The translations under genes were made by a program, and so were the position numbers. From Priapulus caudatus (Eukaryota; Priapulida; Priapulimorpha; Priapulimorphida; Priapulidae): 24,356 nucleotides of DNA. Below are positions 1 to 9,299 of this stretch, in pieces. Positions within the stretch are counted from its first letter, which is position 1, and every line of letters starts with the position of its first letter. The notes beneath the pieces are model-generated. The model was not told where the DNA came from, made no database searches, and saw only the letters and a list, made by a program, of their open reading frames with translations. The stretch covers positions 1 to 24,356 of the forward strand of contig NW_014577180.1 in NCBI RefSeq assembly GCF_000485595.1. The letters run 5' to 3'.

Positions 1-660
1 TATAGTTGTTTGCATCTACATATCTAACTGCATTCACCGATCACACCTATGACCACACTTCGCTACTGTTAGGCTATGTACTAGTGATTGGAATTAACAG
101 CATGCTCCGAACCAATTAAGTTGTTAAATTACTTTTAGTTGTGTTAGTTTCTCATTCGTCGTTCATGTTTATGGGAACTTGGCAATGACCTTGATTTCAA
201 TTTCGACAATGTATGGAAGTGTGTATATATAATGACGTTGCATGTATGATGTTTTTAATACTAGCATATTTGTTCTGAAACCTAGGGCCTTTCTCGGGTA
301 ACACTATCCCAGTTACGTAATAGTTTGTTCTACCCCATTTCTTTACACCCATTTCGCCTACTTCTCATTTCGTTCTACTCTCAGAATAAATACATAATTA
401 ATATCAATACGTACACGTGTGTCACTTCCATCTTACCTCTAGGCTCTAGATAGCATTATTTATTAGTATAAAAATTATTTTTAAGATTATCATTGGTAAA
501 TGAATTAAATTATATTATATTAACTAATATATTTTTATAACTTATATAATATTAAATTATGTTTTCTCGTGGTCCTCACTATGTAGCCAATCAAAACCAT
601 ATTGTTATTATTTTATAATGATTTATTTAGTGAACAAAATAACGATCGTAGCCAAAATGG
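1..660. other. AT-rich intergenic sequence
   Basis: I see no coding exon, RNA gene or clear repeat here. The stretch from about 455 to 560 is extremely A/T-rich (many TAT/ATT words). Frames are closed by frequent stops, and splice-like signals do not frame any open segment. Confidence 0.5.
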
Positions 661-684
661 GAATGGGGTAGATTTGAGCGCGTT

Positions 685-834
685 GACGACGTCGTCTTCT
701 TTACTATAAATATTCTTTGTTCCTTTCTTGGTTATTTACTTATAAATTTGTTCTGCACCCGATTGGGTGAGTACGCAGTTCGTGCGTCATTTCTAAGATG
801 AAGCTGATGCCAGTCCGCTTGGGTTGTCCAGGTC
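685..834 (+). promoter_or_regulatory. Possible promoter and 5' leader of the small gene starting at 835
   Basis: A perfect 12-bp palindrome GACGACGTCGTC (685-696) is followed by TATAAATA (705-712) and a pyrimidine-rich stretch. The leader then runs to an ATG at 835 whose exon ends in a canonical GTAAGT. The palindrome resembles a bZIP-type site. The arrangement fits a core promoter with the start site near 735, but this is inferred from motifs only. Confidence 0.3.
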
Positions 835-1390
835 ATGGCGTCAAATGGAAGGAGCGTAAGTTCTCGTAAAATGTTTGTTGCCTTTTTCATTCTATCAGCA
901 GAGACATTATGCAATCCTGGCATGCTATTTTTAGTAGAGACAAAGCATGATCTGTGCGATCGTATACAATAACAAATACTATTGCTAAAAAGTACTGTAG
1001 CATTATAATTTATATGATCGTTAGAATATAAATAATGGTCATAATAACAAACATAGATTTGTTGCAAAACCAGTCTATGAATCGACACACTGAAAGAACG
1101 AAAACAGTCGATGCATTCAAGTCTTTATTTTTTTATTTATATTTTTTTGGTCAATTGGAATGGCTCCATATATTATTATTATTATTATTAAATGGCAAAA
1201 GTACTTGTATTTTCAGCATACGCGCTTTTCCTGCACGCTAGTTGGTGGACGAGATGATGCCTAGGCAACGGCTAAGTACTGGAGAAACTTGATCGTAATC
1301 ATCTAGTGTCGCGATTTATCTTTAACAGGCCAAGGAGAGGAAGAGAAATAGGTGGGAAGAAGACAAAGTTGCTACCCCCGTCATCAGTCA
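835..1390 (+). CDS. Possible 5' exons of a gene with a UHM-ligand (KRxRW) motif
   Basis: Two short open segments join in phase. Exon 1 is ATG at 835 to 855 (seven codons, MASNGRS) followed by donor GTAAGT. Exon 2 is 1329-1390 after acceptor ttaacag, with donor GTAAAG. Exon 2 reads AKERKRNRWEEDKVATPVIS plus two bases. The basic run followed by RW and acidic residues matches the UHM-ligand motif known from splicing proteins such as SF1, SF3B1 and SUGP1. I cannot assign it to one of these. The intron (856-1328) holds a (TTA)n microsatellite at about 1171-1190. I found no convincing third exon, so the gene is either partial here or not real. What I see are the splice signals and open frame; the splicing-factor link is inference. 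Confidence 0.35.
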
Positions 1391-3440
1391 GTAAAGTATG
1401 AGCATTAAGTAATTAGATATGATTCAATGGTCAACAATTTGTTCAGAAGTTTGTCTAGCCTCTGGATGAAAGATGCAGTTATTATAGATTTGACTGTGTG
1501 ATGAATCCCAATATGCCTTCTTAAATTGCTAGGTTGGCTTCAATTTTGAAATGTTTATATATTTCCATTTCACATGGCAATGTCTATTGTGCAATACTGT
1601 CATGCTTTTCAGTATGACATTTTGGGTCGGACAACTGTTTATTACAAGGTATTGGTCACTATAAAGCTTCTACTTCGTCCAATTCTCGGGTCTGTATTTT
1701 ACAGCACACTTCATATGCACACCCAGCGGTAGTCATGCAGTAAGCATTTGCTTTAGTTATCGATTGTCCTATTTTAGATGAAAAAATAGAGATGAGAATC
1801 TTTTTTTTAATCTGCATGATTGTATGGATCCAAATACCCATCAGTACTTTTTTGAAAATTTAGGAAGCCAGAAAAATGTAATCATCAGCATTTTAATATT
1901 AATAATAATAGTGCCCGTCTTTATCTATAGCACTTAACACATGAATTCTGTATACCTAAGCGCTAATTCACAATCACGAGTAAGTATTATACCCTCACCC
2001 CCTCCCAAGTGTCAGGCTACATTGATGCGAACCCGTCCAAAGAATGACATTGATTTGTTATATATCTAAGGTTACTATCATGTTGCACCTGGAGCAATAT
2101 ATTAAATTCAAATGTGAAGTTTTAATAGAAATAAAATGAACAAATTTTGCCTTACAGTTTATACGCAGTGCGACAGAGCATGTACAAACATAAAATGAAC
2201 TATACATGAAAACTAGAGCCAATAAACAATTTTAACCACCAATTTTAATCAATATAAAATAAAATAAAGTATTTTGGAAAAATTAACCATACAGTCTTGA
2301 GATCACTTTCCACTCTACAATCGTGCAAATTTTTGCAACGATCGGCGGCCGAGATTTGAAGGGGGGGCCATAATTAGGGTTAAATCCATTTTGAAGTACA
2401 AGTTTGTCTTTTAGAAGTCACATTTTTTGGCTTCAAAAATTTGACATATTTCTATCTAGAAACAAGTTACAAACTTGGCTTAACTCACCATTTATATATA
2501 TGTATACTTATCTGGGGTTATGCTCTTCGTTTTCAGGGGCATGTTTGAAAGACCAATGCAGGTGCCTATTAGAGAAACGACATAGCAGCGATGGCATTGG
2601 GGATTTCCTGAAGCGAGTCTGCCTTCCTCCATGGCAGGAAAATTAATGGTAAATCCAAGTTCAATATTGCGTTCGAGTGAATGTGCGACTTTCATATCAC
2701 ACAATAAAGATCAGCGAGCAAAATTGGTCAGACACATAAAACATTTTAGTCGTATTACATTCTTCATGATATTTTTGGCTGAATCACTATATGCGGCTCT
2801 CAAATTGCCAACACAGCCAACAGTTGAGAAGTCCTTATGGTGGGTACAATCCATGTAAAAACCAACCCATTAGTTTGCAATCTCTGCACCCCGACCCACC
2901 TCAGATTTCAAAAATTCGGGATAACCCCCCTCTAAAAATATACTGGGTTAACAGGGTCACTTAAAACACAAAAATGTTGGGGATCCTCCCTAGCATGGGA
3001 CTAAGTTGATCCATGCCTTGAATTGGCATATTTTTTAAAATTCACAATAAGCAGCCCTCAATCAAACTGAGTCGCACTTTGTTTCTTTTGTAATTCCTAA
3101 AAGAGGGCAAAGTCTACTACTATTGTACAAAATATGATATGCTAACCCTTCCCCCCCCCTTTTTAAGCTATAAGGACTTAATCATGGTTCCAAAATTTAG
3201 ACATTGGAGATTTAACAGCAATTTTGGTCACCCTCGGGCATAAACTAATTTTATTTTGTAGACAGCAAAGGTCTGTAGATTTCCCCAGGAAAATTAGCGC
3301 ATAGTAGATTTCTTTTAATTCCTGCGCCATGCTAAGAACTTCCTACTGCGATCGTAAGATAATTTAAGCACAAAAGTAAGGTGTCTAAGTTTGGAATTTT
3401 GTTTGCTTGCCTTAAATTGCAGAATTAATTTTACTTACAG
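1391..3440. other. Non-coding stretch, possible intron
   Basis: No confident gene. Short open frames on both strands (for example around 2404-2704) lack homology that I recognise. A possible micro-exon follows ttttcag near 2537, and another follows tttacag near 1704, but neither gives a continuous, supported frame. The sequence is AT-rich with several homopolymer runs (G7 near 2362, C9 near 3150). If the exons at 835-1390 and 3441-3584 belong to one gene this would be its intron; the phases do not join directly. Confidence 0.4.
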
Positions 3441-3584
3441 AAACTAAAACATCGACTGGTAGCGCTTGATTTAATCAACTGGGAAACAAAAAAGAAACAA
3501 GAAGCCAGGAAGGCTTTTATACCAAGTCTGACATCACCAGAGAAGGATGTGTCATACAATTATGCAAATGGGCAACAGCGGTGA
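3441..3584 (+). CDS. Candidate terminal exon of an unknown gene
   Basis: After a good acceptor (acttacag, ending 3440) there is a 47-codon open stretch closed by TGA at 3582. It begins KLKHRLVALDLINWETKKKQ and is lysine-rich, with balanced codon use unlike the AT-rich flanks. I recognise no domain. It could be the last exon of the gene starting at 835 if a linking exon of suitable phase exists, or a chance open frame. There is no clear AATAAA close downstream. Confidence 0.3.
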   Translation, partial: KLKHRLVALDLINWETKKKQEARKAFIPSLTSPEKDVSYNYANGQQR

Positions 3585-3845
3585 AAGTCCCATTCATTTT
3601 AAAGTTTCCATAATTAGCAATATGAAAACTGAACTAAGTAGCAATGTTCATTAGAGTATACGGCTCTCTTCATGCTAGAAAGCTGTTGGACAATGGTAAG
3701 AGTAGCAGGCAGAATACCGAAAACGGGTCATTGCTTACCACCAAAGAATTGCCTGATTGTCGGTTGATTTTCCAGCGCGGGTATAAGCATAGCAATAGAA
3801 ATAATATGTAAAATTAACCACCAAAATATTAATAATGTTGTAAGC

Positions 3846-3848
<3 letters not shown>
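3585..3848. other. Non-coding sequence
   Basis: I see nothing coding here. Frames are short and no repeat is evident before the TA microsatellite. Confidence 0.4.

Positions 3849-3884
<36 letters not shown>
3849..3884. repeat. (TA)n microsatellite
   Basis: About 18 uninterrupted TA units. It directly precedes a 70-bp tandem repeat and is likely polymorphic. Confidence 0.95.
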
Positions 3885-3889
<5 letters not shown>

Positions 3890-3896
3890 AAATAAT

Positions 3897-4060
3897 TCAT
3901 AAATATGTATAATTAAATGCCAAATTATTGTTGTTAGGAATTATATATTCATGTATTTAGCTTAAATCATAAACATGTATAATTAAGTGCCAAATTATTG
4001 TTGTTAGGAATTATATATTCATGTATTTAGCGTTAGTCATAAACACGTTAAAATTAAAAA
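3897..4060. repeat. 70-bp tandem repeat, about 2.3 copies
   Basis: Two near-identical units (3897-3966 and 3967-4036) both contain TGCCAAATTATTGTTGTTAG and TATATTCATGTATTTAGC. They differ at only a few positions. A third, decayed unit starts at 4037. The high identity suggests a recent duplication. Confidence 0.9.
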
Positions 4061-4149
4061 TTTGTTTATGAACTTATAATTTGTTTTAGATTTGATTTCT
4101 TTATTAATTGAAATAATAGAATGAAAACTTTTTTCTGAGCCTAAAATTA

Positions 4150-4422
4150 AATTTTTAACAACTGAAACCTTTGGGTTCATATTAGTGTAAAATTGAGTTT
4201 CAAACGACTGAAACATTTGGTTTCTAATAGGAACAGTTGAGATTCCAAACCGGAAACCTGTATTTCCAGTTCAGGAAAACGTGCCTGAAACCTATTGAAA
4301 CATTAGGATTCCATTTTCAAAACTAACCGGAAACTGGGTGATTCCATGGTTCCGTTGGGACGGAATCTTGAGTTTCCGTTTCAAATACCTAACTGAAACT
4401 TAATGGAATCTTCAAGATTCCG
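4150..4422. repeat. Degenerate GGAATC / GGAAAC short-repeat block with hairpins
   Basis: The words gaaacc, ggaaac, gattcc and ggaatc and their complements recur every 10-25 bases. They include a near-perfect hairpin GGAATCTT-C-AAGATTCC at about 4403-4419. The block abuts the broken 3' end of the Harbinger transposase. It could be the subterminal repeat region of a DNA transposon; no precise end was found. Confidence 0.55.
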
Positions 4423-5050
4423 TTAGGTATTCATCACCATTCTGACAACGGAAACCAGCTTTTTCACGCAGTGAACATGCTTGCCATCAATAGCACCCAA
4501 GGCATGTGGGAATTGCCATCTTTCCTGGAACCTGGTAGCCAACTTCTTCCACTCTTCGGGTTCTGTAGGGGTCTTGATAACCTCGGCTTCCAGGACATCC
4601 AAGATAGCCTGGCACACAGAGGCTACTATGCCTGAGATTCCTGACATGGTGTTGTGTGCAACACGAAAATTGAACCTCAGAGAACGGTAGAACTCTCCGG
4701 TGGCCAGGTACCTCAATGTCAGGGTGAGCTTCAATCCCGGACAGATGGGTTGACGAAGTCGGGTGGAGGTCTTGGTGAGCAGCGGCTCAACCCTGGTCTG
4801 TAGATCATGGGTTTCCACATCCATCCTGGTGAACTCTTGGAAGGCTTGGGGGTCCTCTAACTCCATCTCGTACATCAGGGCTTCGTAGTGGCCGTACATG
4901 GGTCTACGGAGCAGCCAGGGTCTCGTCTGGCAACACTTGGGGGCGCCTCTTCACCTCCTCTTCTTCCTCCAACTCCATGAGGTCTCTAGCATACCCCAAC
5001 AACTCCACATCATCCTCCATAAACTGGACCACTGCTCTGATGTTAGCCAT
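4423..5050 (-). pseudogene. PIF/Harbinger (HARBI1-like) transposase, frameshifted and 3'-truncated
   Basis: On the minus strand an ATG at 5050 opens a frame (MANIRAVVQFMEDD..., acidic run) that ends at TAG 4906-4904. The conserved Harbinger sequence continues in a different frame (RRPMYGHYEALMYEMELEDP), so one base was gained or lost, most likely at the five-base G/C run 4939-4943. The second frame holds the helical region typical of the family (LTLRYLATGEFYRSL) and the first catalytic Asp of the DDE triad in LGAIDGKHV. It then loses the family sequence within about 15 codons and stops at 4423, in the GGAATC repeat block. The second Asp and the Glu are missing. A full transposase of this family is roughly 350-450 residues; only about 200 remain. 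It is non-functional as it stands. Confidence 0.85.
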
Positions 5051-5117
5051 GTTCACTTCAAAAGAATTTCAAAGAAACTGGAAGATCATTCCTGGATATA
5101 GAACTTATATATTTCTG

Positions 5118-5715
5118 TCCAATAATAACCTACCATAACCTACCATAACCTACCCCAACCTACCTCAACCTACCTCAACCTAGCCGAACCTAGCTTACCC
5201 AAGTATTAGTGTACCTTAGTGTACCATAACCTACCTTAGTGTACCGGCTGACGTACCTCTACCTACCATTACCTACCATAACCTACCATAACCTACCCTA
5301 ACACGCTGGAAATTAACCTACCTCAGCGTACCACCATGTACTTTAACGTACCTTAACGTATCACAACGTACCAGATGTATGCGTTAGTGTTGGCGGAAGT
5401 GTCGATACGCTAGCGATACATAGCGGTACGTATCGGTACGTGTCAGTACGTTAGCCAATACGTTAAGGTACGCTAAGGTACGTTCTGATTCGCTACGGTA
5501 CGTTATCATTAACGCCAGCTAACGTACCCTAATTTTGAGCATGTTCAAAAATTTAATTGGCCGCCACGCAAGATCGACGTTAACTATGCATAAGGGTACG
5601 TTAGCCGGTACATTGTGATACGTTACGCTAGGTTGCAATACGCTGAGGTAGGTTCCAGTACGTTATGGTACGTTACGGTACGTTAACTCCCCGGTACGTT
5701 GAGCTAGGTTAAATA
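5118..5715. repeat. Pentamer-based array changing strand half-way (ACCTACCATA then GGTACGTTA)
   Basis: From about 5118 to 5390 the sequence is built of CCTACC/ATAAC/GTACC words (for example ACCATAACCT repeated). From about 5400 to 5715 it uses the complementary form GGTACGTTA/GGTAGG. The two halves can pair imperfectly around a non-repetitive centre at about 5530-5580. This may be a large imperfect foldback or a satellite with an internal inversion. There is no coding content. Confidence 0.75.
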
Positions 5716-5875
5716 GCGCAAGTGAGACCGAGGCATCAAGGTGAGCTAATAAGCTTAGTCATAATTTCGATAAAATAACTGAAAACATTCTAATATCAAT
5801 GGCATTTATGTGACTTTACTCTACATACTGGGCCAGGGCCGAGGCACTGATAATGAGTCAAATGACCTTGCTGTT

Positions 5876-6123
5876 AAGGAGTGTTCATTAATTATGTAAG
5901 GGGGGCGGTGGAACGGGGGGGGGTACAAAAAGTGTTGACCCTTCTGTGGGGGGGGGTTCAAAAAAGTTTTGATGTCATTTTTCATCGGATATTTCATCCT
6001 CTCCTAGAGGGGAGGGGGTCAGAAGTTTCACCCTCGGTGGGTGGGGGTAGGGGGTCAAACAAGTTTTTGTCTGCCATATGGAAATTTCACCCCCCCCCCT
6101 ACATAGTTAATGAACACCCCCTT
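5876..6123. mobile_element. G-rich MITE with imperfect terminal inverted repeats
   Basis: The left end, around GTGTTCATTAATTATGTAAG (from 5881), is matched in inverse by CTACATAGTTAATGAACAC (to 6116). The outer bases aagg and cctt extend the match to about 5876 and 6123. The interior contains three or four runs of seven to ten G on the left and C on the right, interspersed with tcaaaaaagttt-like words. It is about 248 bp with no ORF of its own. The open frame through it is an artefact of G runs. I do not assign a superfamily. Confidence 0.75.
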
Positions 6124-6318
6124 ATGTACGTGTGTGTCGGGGTGGGTAGTTTGGCCACGGGACGTTTGTTTTGATAATAATGTTATACTTTATAATAATA
6201 ATTGTGTTACATTGGAATATAATTGCCCCTCTATGCAAAATTTGCCTTAATTTCCACCAAAAAAATATTAGCAAGTATACAAGCATGTGTGTTACCAGAA
6301 TCATAATGTGTATTGCAG

Positions 6319-6986
6319 AAAGCAACCAGCCACCATCTAAATGCCTTTAATGCTGCATACATGACGCGTTTTAAATGGCTAGTGGTTGAAACCCCGAACA
6401 ATCTTGAAAATGTCAAGAAAATGTGGTGCAAGCTGTGTCGGCGACACAACAAGGTTGGGAAGAAGGAGGTCTGGGTCCAGCGTCCCTGCATGTCAGTGCG
6501 CCTGGACAAAATCAAGGCACATGAAAAAACCGAAGCCTACAAATTGGCAGTGGAAGCTGAAGTCCGGCGCATCAATGCAGACCAAGCTGGGAGCCAGCTG
6601 CAAAAGGCACTGCAGGTCCAGGAGACATTACAGAGAAAGGCAATGAAAGGTCAGCCATCAACAATCAATAAATACACACATATGGCAATGTTGTTCACTG
6701 ATATCTACATTACAACCATGATAAATACAATACTAAAAGAAAGGAAACTTGTGCATGATGGATGAAAAGAAAGAAAAGTTCTCTTAAGTATTCTAAAATA
6801 TAATAGTGTTTATTAATTGTTAAATGCTAAAATAAATGTTTATTATTTTCAGGGTTGATGAAGATCATGTACACCCTTGCTAAAAAGCACCTGAGTGTAT
6901 CTTCTGGCAACGTTCTGGACTTCGTAGATTTGTGCACAGTCCTGGGGGCAGACTACTTAACATCAATCCGCCAAGGAGCAAATTAG
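6319..6986 (+). pseudogene. hAT-type / ZNF862-C17orf113-like protein fragment, two exons
   Basis: Exon A (6319-6649) follows acceptor tattgcag. It encodes a TTF/BED-like zinc-binding segment: FKWLVVE, then MWCKLCRRHNK and IKAHEKTEAYKLAVEAE, with the Cys pair and downstream His in family order. The donor is GTCAGC, which is weak. Exon B (6853-6986) follows ttttcag in the matching phase (codon G split 1+2). It encodes LMKIMYTLAKKHLSV and DLCTVLGADYL, typical of the segment before the hAT-like core in ZNF862-like proteins. TAG at 6984 then stops the frame, although YSR-like residues follow in frame, which suggests decay. Full proteins are several hundred residues longer and include an RNase-H-like fold not present here. 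It may be a dead domesticated-transposase copy or an incomplete gene. Confidence 0.65.
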
Positions 6987-7084
6987 TACAGTAGATTAGG
7001 AAAAAATCATTCAAATTGTGAAAAAAGTATGAAAATTGGTATACTTGCATACTTTTGTATGCTCCTTCATTTAAAGACAGGACA

Positions 7085-7310
7085 CACGCGATCCAACTAC
7101 AACTTTGGCCGCCATCTTGAATTTAAAAATGGCCGCCGTCATTTCTTAAAAAATAGCTATATCTCGGTTAATAATCTTCGTACAGATTTGCAAATTTACT
7201 GACCGACGTAATTTGGTGGTTACCTTATTTCATACAACAACGTGATGCATGTGATCAAGGGGCGTTTTCGGCCACCATCTTGGATTCAAAATGGCCGCCA
7301 TAAAATTACA
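7085..7310. repeat. Diverged tandem pair carrying GGCCGCCAT...ATGGCCGCC hairpins
   Basis: Two modules (hairpins near 7107-7137 and 7269-7300) each have GGCC(G/A)CCATCTTG followed by ATGGCCGCC, spaced by about 165 bases. Related words occur in the repeats at 14498-15376 and 21497-21740, so this belongs to a dispersed family in the genome. There is no coding content. Confidence 0.65.
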
Positions 7311-7549
7311 AACTTAAGCAATATTCCGTTCACGGAAGATATAGAGACGTGAAAATTTTGCAGACTGGCGGCAGCGTTAATACCCATCCGCCAAAGATGT
7401 CGACACGTGCCGTATCCAACATTGCGTTGAAACGATGGAAATAAACCAACGCATTTTATCGTTGGAGTTCTAAACACGCATTTTCAACGTGCCGTTCCTT
7501 CAAGTAAACGCGACGTGTACACAAGCAGATTCAAAACTCACAGCTGCGC

Positions 7550-8660
7550 GAAGCACGCTACGCACGCAATAACAGGAATAGCTATACGCCGCGAGAACGC
7601 ACGCACGCACATAACAGATAGCTATATACGCGCACGAGCACCGCACGCACATAAACAGAAGCTATATACGAGCGCGAGCACGCCACGCCACATAACAGGT
7701 AACCTATACGGCGCGCGCAGCACGCGCACGCACAATAACAGTACCTATACGCCCGCGAGACGCACGCATGCCCACGCACAGTAACAGATAGCTACTATAC
7801 GCCCGCGAGAACGCACGCACATAACAGATTAGCGCATTACGATCCCGCGCGAACTGCACGCACATAACAGCGCTTACCTATAATACGCGCGCCCGAGCAT
7901 GCGCACACGCACATAAACAGATTATCTATACGCCCCTGTGAGCAACGCACGCACGCCACGATAACAGATAGCTATATGCCCGCGCGAGCACGCACGCACA
8001 TAACAGCGCACCTCTACGCCCGCTGAGAACGCACGCACATAACTGAAAGCTATTATACGCCGCGCGAGGCACGCGACGGCACATAACGAGGTACTTATTA
8101 CGCCCGCACGAGAACGCGCACGCACGCACATAACAGATAGTATATATACTGCCGCCGCGAGCACGAACGCACATAACAGATATAAATATACGCCCGTGAG
8201 AACGACGCACGCACATAACAGTAGCCCTATATGCGCGCGCGAGCACGCACGCACATAAAGGTACCTATAACGCCTCGCGAGAACGCACGCACAACAGAAA
8301 GCTATATACGCGCGCGGCACGCACGCACATAACAGGTACTTATACTGCCGCTTGGAGAACGCACGCACATAACAGAAGCTAACTATACGCGCTGCGAGCA
8401 CGCACGCACATAACAGCGTACCTATATACGCCCGCGAGAACGCACGCAGATAACAGGTACCTATATACGCGCGCGAGCACGCACGCACATAACAGATATC
8501 TATACGCCCGTGAGAACGCACGCACGCACGCACATAACAGATAGCTATATACGCGCGCAAGCACGCACGCACATAACAGATAGCTATATACGTGCGCGAG
8601 CACGCACGCACATAACAGATACCTATACGCCCGCGATAACGCACGCACATAACAGATACT
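7550..8660. repeat. CG-rich minisatellite, about 26 units with alternating unit types
   Basis: Units of roughly 40 bp share GCACGCACATAACAG followed by a TA(G/C)CTATA segment and then either CGCCCGCGAGAAC or CGCGCGCGAGCAC. The two variants tend to alternate, giving a higher-order period of about 80 bp. Indels of one or two bases are common, more so before about 8250 than near the right end. Long open frames through it (reading CYVRAC on the minus strand) are repeat artefacts, not genes. CG density contrasts sharply with the AT-rich flanks. Confidence 0.95.
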
Positions 8661-8696
8661 ATACTTTACATACAAGTACTATATTTGTGTTTGTGC

Positions 8697-8840
8697 AGGT
8701 ACACTCTTAGAACTGGGGGTTCTTCGATGGTTCTCAAAAGAACCCTGGGGTTCTTTAGGGTTCTAAACAGAACCCTGGCTACTTTGTAGGTACTATGGGG
8801 TTCTTTAAAGAACCCTGCCTACGAAGGGTTCTTCGCGACT
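8697..8840 (+). mobile_element. GGTTCTT/AAGAACC element, copy 1
   Basis: It starts with GTACACTCTTAGAA (8699-8712) and continues with repeated GGTTCTT and AGAACCCT words that form small hairpins. The terminal motif recurs in inverse at 24231-24244, which defines one end of the family. The other end here is unclear, near 8840. It is non-autonomous with no ORF. Confidence 0.6.
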
Positions 8841-8906
8841 GCAAAACAGTACTGTACGATGCTGCCAGGCATATAGGGGGTCATTTTTTTCTCAATGGTT
8901 GTTATT

Positions 8907-9299
8907 AGGCGTAACAAAAAAAATTGTTTGTTTCCGGTTACATGATTTTTCAAACTAGGGTAGGCAGGCCGGTGAAAAATTTTATTTTGCTGAAAAATTT
9001 TAGTACTCATTTTGTCTTACTTAACGGCCACCAGAGGGCCTACTCGCTAGTGATTCCGTTTGTAAACATCGCGCGATGTTCGTACATTTCCAACTTTTAT
9101 AGAGGTGAGTTAATAGGCTGCATGCCGCAATGTGCAGGGTTATGCTTCGTAATAAATTCATCTTAAATTTATATTAAAGGTCCAAGCGATGCATTTGTTG
9201 ATTTTCATTTTTAAAAGTGGTCAAAAATGTTTAGGGTCGGCAACCATTTGATAGGGTCGGTCGGGTAACCGGAAACAAACAATTTTTTTTGTTACGCCT
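8907..9299. mobile_element. MITE with perfect 35-bp terminal inverted repeats
   Basis: The left end 8907-8941 and right end 9265-9299 are exact reverse complements over 35 bases (they include AGGCGTAACA, an A8 run and TTTCCGGTTAC). The element is 393 bp with no significant ORF. Subterminal sequence contains AGGGTCGG repeats. The perfect ends suggest recent insertion. The target duplication is ambiguous (possibly TTA-like), so no superfamily is given. Confidence 0.85.

Noticed and set aside
732-1088. 118-codon minus-strand frame opposite the candidate exon at 835
   Set aside because: No homology that I recognise, AT-driven composition, and it overlaps a better-supported plus-strand exon start.
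3849-4060. CRISPR-like array of direct repeats
   Set aside because: Only two long near-identical units without spacers, in a eukaryotic AT-rich context; it is a simple tandem duplication. No CRISPR array is present in the window.
5881-6174. 97-codon ORF through the G-run element
   Set aside because: It starts in the terminal inverted repeat and is mostly Gly codons from G runs; no protein features.
7922-8650. 242-codon minus-strand ORF with repeated CYVRAC-type motif
   Set aside because: It lies wholly in the CG-rich minisatellite; its length results from a repeat unit lacking stops, and other frames show the same pattern.
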